Source: an uncultured Clostridia bacterium
GTDB lineage: Bacteria > Bacillota > Clostridia > Oscillospirales > Ruminococcaceae
DNA length: 64,000 nt
Reading direction: 5' to 3'
Assembly: GCA_947626165.1 (NCBI GenBank)
Contig: CANQRG010000004.1
Location: forward strand, 102,722-166,721
The notes below the pieces were generated by a model, which saw only the letters and a list, made by a program, of their open reading frames with translations, had not been told where the DNA came from and made no database searches. Of this stretch, positions 34,840-42,415 are shown piece after piece. Within the stretch, counting starts at the first letter, position 1. The number at the start of each line of letters is the position of its first letter. The position numbers and the translations under genes were made by a program.

Positions 34840-37485
34840 ATGAGTAACAAGAAAGAAACATCAGCAGGGACAACAGTAAAACTTGTCGACAGCGTTGAAT
34901 CTTTAGAGGCAAGGCTGAAAGAGCTTAGAAAGGCTCAAGAAGAGTTTTCTGCTTTTCCGCAGGAAAAGGTTGATGAGATCTTCAAAGCGGCGGCTATTGC
35001 AGCTAACAAGCAGAGAATACCGCTTGCTAAAATGGCTGTTGAAGAAACAGGAATGGGAATTGTTGAGGATAAGGTTATAAAAAACAACTATGCGGCTGAG
35101 TACATCTACAACGCATATAAAAATACAAAGACCTGCGACATTATCGAAAGAGACGAGGCTTTTGGAACTATAAAGGTCGCAGAGCCAATCGGTGTTGTTG
35201 CGGCGGTTATTCCTACTACCAACCCTACTTCAACTGCAATTTTCAAAACTCTTATCTGCTTAAAGACAAGAAATGCTATCATTATCTCCCCTCACCCAAG
35301 AGCTAAGAACTGTACCATTGAGGCAGCGAAAATCGTTTTGGAAGCTGCCGTAAAAGCAGGCGCTCCTGAGGGAATCGTCGCATGGATAGATGTTCCGTCA
35401 CTAGAGCTTACAAATTTGGTAATGAGCGAGGCTGATATTATACTCGCAACAGGCGGACCGGGTATGGTTCACGCCGCTTACTCAAGCGGAAAGCCTGCTA
35501 TCGGAGTCGGCGCAGGAAACGTACCTGCCGTTATTGATAAATCGGCTGATATCAAGATGGCTGTAAACTCAATTATTCATTCAAAGACATTCGATAACGG
35601 AGTTATCTGTGCTTCCGAGCAGTCGGTCATTATTGACAAAGACATATACACAGATGTCAAGAAAGAGTTTAAAGAAAGAGGATGCTATATTCTCAGCAAG
35701 GCAGAGACAAAGAAGCTCGGTGAAACAATGATAATCAACGGCTCTCTTAACTCAAAGATAGCCGGACAGTCTGCATATGATATTGCTAAACTCGCAGGTA
35801 TCGACGTTCCGGAAAGCACAAAAATTCTTATCGGTGAGGTAACATCTGTTTCTCTCGACGAGCCTTTTGCTCACGAAAAGCTGTCTCCTGTTCTGGGTAT
35901 GTATAAGGCAAAAGACTTCGACGACGCCTTAGACAAAGCCGACCACTTGATAAAAGACGGCGGATACGGACACACGGCTTCACTTTACGTTGATCCTGTT
36001 ACCGAAAAGGAAAAAATAGATAAGTTTGCTAATATGATGAAAACCTGCCGTATTCTTGTAAACACTCCATCTTCTCACGGCGGTATCGGCGACCTTTATA
36101 ACTTTATGCTTTCCCCGTCATTAACGCTTGGATGCGGTTCATGGGGAGGAAACTCAGTTTCTGAAAATGTAGGAGTTAAGCATCTATTAAACATAAAGAC
36201 AGTTGCCGAGAGGAGAGAGAATATGCTTTGGTTCAGAGCGCCTGAAAAAGTTTATTTTAAAAAGGGCTGTCTGCCGGTCGCACTGCGTGAGCTCAAGACA
36301 GTAATGGATAAAAAGAAGTGCTTTATTGTTACAGACCAGTTCTTATACGAAAACGGATACACAAAATGCGTTACAGACCAATTAGATGAAATGGGAATCA
36401 AGCACGCTACGTTCTTTAACGTTGCCCCCGACCCGACGCTTGCCTGCGCTTTAGAGGGTACAAAGCAGATGACAGCATTCGGACCTGACGTTATTATCGC
36501 AATAGGCGGAGGCTCGGCAATGGACGCCGCTAAAATTATGTGGGTGCTGTACGAGCATCCCGAAGCTGACTTTATGGATATGGCAATGAGATTTATTGAT
36601 ATCCGCAAGAGAGTTTACACATTCCCTAAAATGGGTGAGAAGGCTTACTTTATTGCTGTTCCTACTTCATCGGGTACAGGTTCTGAGGTTACACCTTTTG
36701 CAGTTATTACAGACGAAAGAACAGGAACAAAATATCCCCTTGCCGACTACGAGCTGATGCCTAATATGGCTATTGTAGACGCTGATATGATGATGAATCA
36801 GCCTAAGGGACTTACAGCGGCTTCAGGTATCGACGCTGTTACCCATGCTCTTGAAGCATACGCATCTGTTATGGCTACAGATTACACAGACGGTCTTGCA
36901 TTAAAGGCTCTTAAAAACATCTTCACTTATCTGCCGTCTGCATACGAAAAAGGTGCTAACGACCCTCTCGCAAGAGAAAAGATGGCTACGGCATCAACGC
37001 TTGCAGGTATGGCGTTCGCCAACGCATTCTTAGGTGTTTGCCACTCAATGGCTCATAAGCTGGGCGCTTATCATCATCTGCCTCACGGCGTTGCCAACGC
37101 ACTTTTGATCGACAATGTTATGAGGTTCAATGCTAACCCGTCGCCAAGAAAGATGGGAACATTCTCACAATATCAATATCCTCATACTCTTGAAAGATAC
37201 TGCGAGTGCGCAAGCTTCTTAGGTATCAGAGGAAAGGACGATAAGGAAACTCTTGAACTCCTTATAGACGCTATTGACAACCTCAAAGAAACGGTAGGTA
37301 TTAAGAAGTCTATAAAGGATTACGGAATTTCTGAAGAAGACTTTATGGCTACTCTCGACCAGATGACTGAGGACGCATTCGACGATCAATGCACAGGAGC
37401 TAACCCAAGATATCCTCTAATGAGTGAGATCAAGAATATGTATCTCAAAGCATACTATGGCGAAAAGCTGATAGAAGACTTTTAG
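34840..37485 (+). CDS. adhE: Bifunctional acetaldehyde-CoA/alcohol dehydrogenase
   Basis: Reduces acetyl-CoA to ethanol in two NADH-dependent steps. The aldehyde dehydrogenase half (1-440) has IPTTNPTSTAIFK, VGAGNVPAVID and catalytic C257 in NGVICASE. The iron-dependent alcohol dehydrogenase half (about 460-881) has GGGSAMDAAKIM, SGTGSEVTPFAV and the metal ligands in HSMAHKLGAYHHLPHG. The full length of 881 residues is normal for spirosome-forming AdhE. Located directly after rex, and so under NADH control. Confidence 0.98.
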   Translation: MSNKKETSAGTTVKLVDSVESLEARLKELRKAQEEFSAFPQEKVDEIFKAAAIAANKQRIPLAKMAVEETGMGIVEDKVIKNNYAAEYIYNAYKNTKTCDIIERDEAFGTIKVAEPIGVVAAVIPTTNPTSTAIFKTLICLKTRNAIIISPHPRAKNCTIEAAKIVLEAAVKAGAPEGIVAWIDVPSLELTNLVMSEADIILATGGPGMVHAAYSSGKPAIGVGAGNVPAVIDKSADIKMAVNSIIHSKTFDNGVICASEQSVIIDKDIYTDVKKEFKERGCYILSKAETKKLGETMIINGSLNSKIAGQSAYDIAKLAGIDVPESTKILIGEVTSVSLDEPFAHEKLSPVLGMYKAKDFDDALDKADHLIKDGGYGHTASLYVDPVTEKEKIDKFANMMKTCRILVNTPSSHGGIGDLYNFMLSPSLTLGCGSWGGNSVSENVGVKHLLNIKTVAERRENMLWFRAPEKVYFKKGCLPVALRELKTVMDKKKCFIVTDQFLYENGYTKCVTDQLDEMGIKHATFFNVAPDPTLACALEGTKQMTAFGPDVIIAIGGGSAMDAAKIMWVLYEHPEADFMDMAMRFIDIRKRVYTFPKMGEKAYFIAVPTSSGTGSEVTPFAVITDERTGTKYPLADYELMPNMAIVDADMMMNQPKGLTAASGIDAVTHALEAYASVMATDYTDGLALKALKNIFTYLPSAYEKGANDPLAREKMATASTLAGMAFANAFLGVCHSMAHKLGAYHHLPHGVANALLIDNVMRFNANPSPRKMGTFSQYQYPHTLERYCECASFLGIRGKDDKETLELLIDAIDNLKETVGIKKSIKDYGISEEDFMATLDQMTEDAFDDQCTGANPRYPLMSEIKNMYLKAYYGEKLIEDF

Positions 37486-37590
37486 AAACAAGAAACCAGA
37501 AGCAAGAAGCAAGAAACAATGTCTCTGAAAAGTTTAATTAATATTTTCTTGCCTCTTGCTTCTAACTTCTTGCTTCTTGTATCTTAAATG
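37486..37590. repeat. Inverted pair of heptad repeats after adhE
   Basis: Several AAGAAGC/AAGAAAC-type heptads (37486-37520) face GCTTCTT/GCCTCTT heptads (37548-37585). The two blocks can pair into a hairpin. The same heptad occurs as a direct array at 47062-47155. Confidence 0.7.
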
Positions 37591-37677
37591 CCCTTGCATT
37601 TGGCGTATATTTTTGGTATCATTTAATAAGAAAGATATTTTTTCGTTTACAAATAAATAAATTGGAGGATATTGATT

Positions 37678-38427
37678 ATGGATTTTGAAAAGGTAATAGC
37701 TAAGAGAAGCAAAAAGACAATATATAAAGACGGCGACAAGGCTATAAAGGTCTTCAACGAAGATTTCAAAAAATCCGACATCTTAAACGAAGCTCTCAAT
37801 CAGGCAAGAGTTGAAGAAACAGGACTGAACATACCTTCCATTTTGGAGGTTTCTAAGATCGACGGTAAGTGGGCAATCACAAGTCAGTTTATCGAGGGCA
37901 AGACCATAGCAAAGCTAATTGAAGAAAACCCCGAAAAGACTGACGAATATATGGAGCTATTCGTTGACATACAGCTTAAAATTCAAAGCAAGCGAAGCCC
38001 TCTTTTAAACAAGCTGAAAGACAAAATGCAGGGTAAGATCTCTCAGACTGATTTGGACGCAACAACAAGATACGAGCTTCACACCCGCTTGGCAGGAATG
38101 CCTAAGCACAATAAAGTATGCCACGGAGATTTTAACCCGTCGAATGTAATTATCACCGAAAGTGGCGAAGCTTTTGTAATTGACTGGGCGCACGCTACTC
38201 AGGGTAACGCTTCCGCAGACGCTGCAAGAACTTATCTTTTGTTTATGCTTCACGGTCAGAAAAAGCTGGGAGAGAAATATCTCAACCTGTTCTGCGAAAA
38301 GAGCGATACCGCTAAACAGTACGTTCAGCAGTGGATGCCTATTGTTGCGGCTTCGCAGTCAGTTAAGGGAAACCCCGAAGAAAAAGACTTTTTGATGAAC
38401 TGGGTAAACGTAATAGATTACGAATAA
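37678..38427 (+). CDS. Aminoglycoside-phosphotransferase-like kinase
   Basis: A 249-residue protein of the APH/choline kinase fold. N-lobe: KTIYKDGDKAIKVFN. C-lobe: the catalytic loop CHGDFNPSNVII (Brenner-type HGDxxxxN) and FVIDWAHA, where the Asp binds Mg. Substrate is unknown; such orphan kinases in gut Firmicutes act on small hydroxylated molecules. A resistance role is not implied. An in-frame TTG lies earlier, but ggagg points to the ATG at 37678. Single gene with its own terminator. Confidence 0.85.
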   Translation: MDFEKVIAKRSKKTIYKDGDKAIKVFNEDFKKSDILNEALNQARVEETGLNIPSILEVSKIDGKWAITSQFIEGKTIAKLIEENPEKTDEYMELFVDIQLKIQSKRSPLLNKLKDKMQGKISQTDLDATTRYELHTRLAGMPKHNKVCHGDFNPSNVIITESGEAFVIDWAHATQGNASADAARTYLLFMLHGQKKLGEKYLNLFCEKSDTAKQYVQQWMPIVAASQSVKGNPEEKDFLMNWVNVIDYE

Positions 38428-38457
38428 ACTCAGTAAAATAAAATACATTTGAGTATA

Positions 38458-38497
38458 ACAAAAGCTCCCGATTTTTCAGTCGGGAGCTTTATTTTTA
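38458..38497. terminator. Terminator between convergent genes
   Basis: Hairpin AAAGCTCCCGA/TCGGGAGCTTT with T-rich tail on the plus strand and an A-rich stretch giving a U-run on the minus strand. Confidence 0.9.
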
Positions 38498-39253
38498 TTA
38501 TCTGTAGCGAGGGTCGTTTGAATCGTAATTATCAAAATCATCTGAATCCTCAGCATAAATTATTTCAGGCTCATCGTCGTAGTCGTCTTGGAAATTCTCA
38601 CTTCTTGGATCATCATAGCTGTCATAGTCTTGGTTATCATAATATCCGTCCTTATAACCCTGACCGCCGTTTCCTCCGCCTTGATAATCGTCATAGTCAT
38701 CATAATCGTCGTAATTGTTATCGTTCTTTTTCTTCTTAGACCTCATCCATAAAACTACTGCTAATATGGCAATTACCAGAACTATAATTACCATCATAAG
38801 AACTGACTGAAACAGCGTCATATTTCCTCTTGGGTTTGTATCAGATGTTGTTACAACTGATGCCGAAGCCGTTTCTTCTTCATCATCTTTATCGTTTTCT
38901 GATGTAGTTGTCGTTTTTACCTGCGCAGGATTCCTGTTAGTTGTTGTATTCCTGTACTCGCTCGTCTGAGCGGTGGTAGTAGTGGTTTTAGTTTTTGACC
39001 TCTTTGAACGCTTGGTGGTTGAAACAGTTGTAGTGGTAGTAGTTGTGGCAGTAGTCGTTGTAGTTGTTGTTTCAGGGGTTGTTACCGTCTCGGTCTCCGA
39101 CTGTGAAGCAGAGCTTGACGGCTCGAAAACCTGCCCGCTGTTATTGTTTGAAGGCTCAGCAGAGGGATCCTCTGCAAAAGCGGTTAAACAAGCAGTCGGC
39201 ACGACTGCAAGCGACAATATAATGCAAAGCGCTCTTTTTATCTTATTTGACAT
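38498..39253 (-). CDS. Thr-rich single-pass membrane protein with acidic Asp/Tyr tail
   Basis: A 251-residue protein: signal peptide to about residue 27, a Ser/Thr-rich extracellular stalk (about 40-140) with runs of threonine, one transmembrane segment (about 147-168), MRSKKKK, and a cytoplasmic tail made largely of Asp, Tyr and Gly (repeats of DDY). No folded domain is visible. The stalk is likely O-glycosylated or stiffly extended, and the tail may act in partner binding (inference). The codon repeats (ACT/ACA/ACG) make the gene a tandem-repeat locus. It has a normal ribosome site (gaaagg). Confidence 0.7.
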   Translation of the reverse strand: MSNKIKRALCIILSLAVVPTACLTAFAEDPSAEPSNNNSGQVFEPSSSASQSETETVTTPETTTTTTTATTTTTTTVSTTKRSKRSKTKTTTTTAQTSEYRNTTTNRNPAQVKTTTTSENDKDDEEETASASVVTTSDTNPRGNMTLFQSVLMMVIIVLVIAILAVVLWMRSKKKKNDNNYDDYDDYDDYQGGGNGGQGYKDGYYDNQDYDSYDDPRSENFQDDYDDEPEIIYAEDSDDFDNYDSNDPRYR

Positions 39254-39357
39254 TTTTATCTTCCTTTCGCTTAATTACCTGTTAATACATATTAAATTAT
39301 AACCTTATTATTTCCTAAAGTCAAATATCTTAGTAAAATCAAATCATTTAATTATAT

Positions 39358-41196
39358 TTAAACCATACAAATATTATACTTATCAAGCCAATAATTTATT
39401 TGCAGAAGATATGCTATCGTCTGAGGCTTTGCCATCAGCTGTCCGTACCAGTATATTTCCTCTTGACGATTAAGCAGCTTTTCCAGTTCTGACTTCTTTA
39501 CTATATGAAGTATCGGCGACGCAGAATTTTCAATTACCTCCTCCATAAGCTTCGTAACAGCAGAAAGATAATTTGGATTATGCGTTTTGGGGTAAGGGCT
39601 TTTCTTTCTCCACAATATCTCCTCAGGCAGACAATTATCGACTTCCAGAGCCTTTCTGAGAAGTCCCTTTTCCCTGCCCTCGTAATCCTTATACTTCCAC
39701 GGTACAGAATATAAATATTCTGCAATTCTGTAATCGCAAAACGGCACTCTCACCTCAAGTCCGCTGTACATACTCATTCTGTCCTTGCGCTCGAGAAGAT
39801 TTTGCATAAACCAGTCTACATTCAGCCTGAACATCTCCCGCATACGTTTTTCTGTTTTATCAAAATCATCAGGAACATTAACCTTGCCTATGGTTTCAAG
39901 ATACTTTCCATATACATACTGATTAGCATTAATAGACATTTTAATTTCGTCTCTCAGCAGACTGTTTCTATATGCCGTTGACTGCGACCAAGGAAAGCCG
40001 TCCGTCATACGAATTTCCTTGTCTCTGTACCAAGGATAACCGCCGAAAATTTCATCGGCGCACTCTCCCGACAAGGCAACCTTGCAGGTGTTTTTGACTT
40101 CTTTGCAAAACAAAAGCATAGAAGAGTCAACGTCAGCCATTCCGGGAAGGTCTCTAGCGTCGACCGACATAAACAGCCCCTTTACAAGCTCAGGAGTATC
40201 AACCTTTATGTAATGGTGATTGCTGCCTAGAAACTCTACCATTTTATCTACATATATATTGTCGCTGTTGGGCTGGAACTTGTTTACCTTAAAATACTTC
40301 TCATTGTCAACGTACTCAACTGAGAATGTATCAAGCTGACGGTTCTGCTTTTTGTACTCTCTGTTGGTAATTGCTGAAATCGCGCTTGAATCAAGCCCGC
40401 CCGAAAGAAATGTTCCCAGCGGAACATCAGATACAATTTGACGCTTTATTGAGTCTGTAACTAGATACGTTACCTTCTCAAGGCACTGTTCAAAAGTATC
40501 GTTACACTCCTTGTCCTCCAACTTCCAGTATTGCTGAATTTTAAGACGTCCGTCCTTAAATGTCGCAGAATACCCCGGAAGAAGCTCGCTTACATCCTTG
40601 TATATCCCGTAGCCCATCGTCCGTCCCGGACCAATAAGCATAATCTCAGCTATTGATGTTAGATCTACCTGAGGTCTTATAAGCGGATGCGCCAGCATAC
40701 CTTTTATTTCACTTGAAAAGATAAGCCTGTCACCCTTTTGAGAATAAAATAAAGGCTTTACACCCATTCTGTCACGAGCCATAAACAGACTGTTGTCCTT
40801 CTCGCTCCAAATAGCATAAGCAAAAATGCCGTTTAGCTTTTTAACACTGTCCTCTCCCCACTCGATAAAGGCTTTTAACACAACCTCTGTATCAGAATGG
40901 CCGTTAAAATTGTGACCTTTGTATTTAAGTTCGTTTCTAACTTCATCAGTGTTGTAAATTTCTCCATTGTAAACTATTATGTAATCATCACCGTACTCTT
41001 TTGTTATCATTGGCTGTATTCCGTTCATAACGTCTATTACCGCCAGCCGGGTATGAACGAGTGCAACGTCGTTATTTATGTAAACTCCGTCCTGGTCGGG
41101 TCCTCTCCTTTTGAGAACATTTTTAATATCGTAAAGATACCTTATATCTTTTTCAAAAACATCGTTGCAGTTCACCGAGCCTGCTATTCCGCACAT
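39358..41196 (-). CDS. asnB: Asparagine synthase (glutamine-hydrolysing)
   Basis: Makes asparagine from aspartate, ATP and glutamine. The class II glutaminase domain starts with the essential cysteine (M-C-GIAGSVN, C2 after Met removal). RRGPDQDG, NGEIYN and GHSDTEV follow. The synthetase domain has the pyrophosphatase loop LSGGLDSSAI and GECADEIFGGYPWY. The length of 612 residues is normal. The in-frame GTG at 41205 belongs to the ribosome site gaggtg, and only a start at 41196 places the cysteine correctly. Confidence 0.96.
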   Translation of the reverse strand: MCGIAGSVNCNDVFEKDIRYLYDIKNVLKRRGPDQDGVYINNDVALVHTRLAVIDVMNGIQPMITKEYGDDYIIVYNGEIYNTDEVRNELKYKGHNFNGHSDTEVVLKAFIEWGEDSVKKLNGIFAYAIWSEKDNSLFMARDRMGVKPLFYSQKGDRLIFSSEIKGMLAHPLIRPQVDLTSIAEIMLIGPGRTMGYGIYKDVSELLPGYSATFKDGRLKIQQYWKLEDKECNDTFEQCLEKVTYLVTDSIKRQIVSDVPLGTFLSGGLDSSAISAITNREYKKQNRQLDTFSVEYVDNEKYFKVNKFQPNSDNIYVDKMVEFLGSNHHYIKVDTPELVKGLFMSVDARDLPGMADVDSSMLLFCKEVKNTCKVALSGECADEIFGGYPWYRDKEIRMTDGFPWSQSTAYRNSLLRDEIKMSINANQYVYGKYLETIGKVNVPDDFDKTEKRMREMFRLNVDWFMQNLLERKDRMSMYSGLEVRVPFCDYRIAEYLYSVPWKYKDYEGREKGLLRKALEVDNCLPEEILWRKKSPYPKTHNPNYLSAVTKLMEEVIENSASPILHIVKKSELEKLLNRQEEIYWYGQLMAKPQTIAYLLQINYWLDKYNICMV

Positions 41197-41262
41197 AAAA
41201 ATCACCTCAGATTATTATATGTTTATATTTCAAATCGGGTACTAAATAAAGCGTCATTCAAA

Positions 41263-41297
41263 AAAGAAAGGGCATCAAAAGATACCCTTTAAAAGCT
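41263..41297 (-). terminator. Terminator of the four-helix membrane protein gene
   Basis: Minus-strand hairpin AAAGGGTATC..GATGCCCTTT followed by CTTTTTTG, 67 bases after the stop at 41364. Confidence 0.75.
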
Positions 41298-41363
41298 GTA
41301 TAAATTTTAGAAGTGAAAATGCTTAGTATAAATTGCTGACGGAGTTATTTTCACAAAAAATAA

Positions 41364-42185
41364 TTAGCTCCCTGCAACCGGTTGATTTAAGCTGTCGAAT
41401 GTAACTTGGTTTTCAAGCTCTTCTTCTGAATTTTCATTATACAAATCTTCTTTTGAAATAGAAGTCATATCGCTTTCAGTTTCATCTGAAGTTTCTTCTT
41501 CCTTGATAATTTCGAGAATAGAACCTGTGTCACCTTGTGAATTTTCAGCCTGAGATTTTGGTAAATCAGCGATATCATCTTTGCTTTCATCAACAACGCT
41601 TTTAATGCCTTCAACCACAACAGGCTCGCTGTTGTCCACCTCAAATGCCAGCGGAAGCTGTTTCTCAACTCTTACCTTGAATGTTTCCGCTGACAGTCTT
41701 GCAAACATAGTCAGCGAGGAGAGAATTAAAAACAATGCAGGCAATATTGTAAACGCTTCAACGCCGTATCTGAACAATGATATAAAAAGCTCCGAATCAT
41801 CAAGTCCTGCAAAATCCAAAAAACTTCCGGTTTTAAGCTCGTGACCTAGCTGTGCGGCTGAATAAGCTCCAAGAGACAGCGATGTTAGCATAACTACCGA
41901 ACATTCAGCTGAGCCAATGCTTTTTCTTTTTCGAGATTTGAAAAGTATAAAGCAAAATGCGGCTGATACAACGAAAACAGTTAATGCCCTTCCGTAATTT
42001 TGAAAGTACATATACTTTCCCGCACTTAATATGTAGGTGCGTCTCGTTTCGAAGAAGTAGTTAAACACATTGCGTCCGATAAACTCAGAAAACACCGCAA
42101 TAGCGCTTAGAATGACTGCAAAAACCGAAAGCGCAAGGGGCGCTCCGTCACCATAGGTTAATTTTTTTCTCATTTTGTTGTCCAT
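41364..42185 (-). CDS. Membrane protein with acidic cytoplasmic tail
   Basis: A 273-residue protein with four predicted transmembrane segments (about 16-36, 67-83, 95-112 and 140-165), then about 100 residues rich in Glu, Asp and Ser. No family is recognised. It is downstream of the yfhO-like gene but separated by a terminator and 230 bases, so it is probably transcribed alone. The tail may contact cytoplasmic partners (inference). Confidence 0.6.
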   Translation of the reverse strand: MDNKMRKKLTYGDGAPLALSVFAVILSAIAVFSEFIGRNVFNYFFETRRTYILSAGKYMYFQNYGRALTVFVVSAAFCFILFKSRKRKSIGSAECSVVMLTSLSLGAYSAAQLGHELKTGSFLDFAGLDDSELFISLFRYGVEAFTILPALFLILSSLTMFARLSAETFKVRVEKQLPLAFEVDNSEPVVVEGIKSVVDESKDDIADLPKSQAENSQGDTGSILEIIKEEETSDETESDMTSISKEDLYNENSEEELENQVTFDSLNQPVAGS

Positions 42186-42304
42186 CCTTTCTTAAAATTC
42201 CCGAACCCAAATATATCTTTAAAACAATTATGGGCTCATTGCTGAAATTAGTTTTTAGACTGTTACCTCCTAAAACTTCTACAAGCAAAAATATAAAAAA
42301 TATA

Positions 42305-42345
42305 AAAAAATAAAACAAAAACAGGAGGGAATTATTCCTCCTGTT
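42305..42345 (-). terminator. Terminator of the yfhO-like gene
   Basis: Minus-strand hairpin ACAGGAGG/CCTCCTGT followed by TTTTTGTTTTATTTTT. Confidence 0.85.
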
Positions 42346-42415
42346 ATAATAATAAACCCATTTAGTTTTCGATGTCAACGAAGATAAATGCCGAATGAAA
42401 CGACTATTTATCATT

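Noticed and set aside
37678..38427. Calling the APH-like gene an antibiotic-resistance gene
   Set aside because: Only the general kinase fold is visible; nothing indicates aminoglycoside specificity or a resistance context.
38973..39302. Long Val-rich open frame opposite the Thr-rich protein gene
   Set aside because: It is the mirror of the Thr-codon repeats on the other strand, with no ribosome site.
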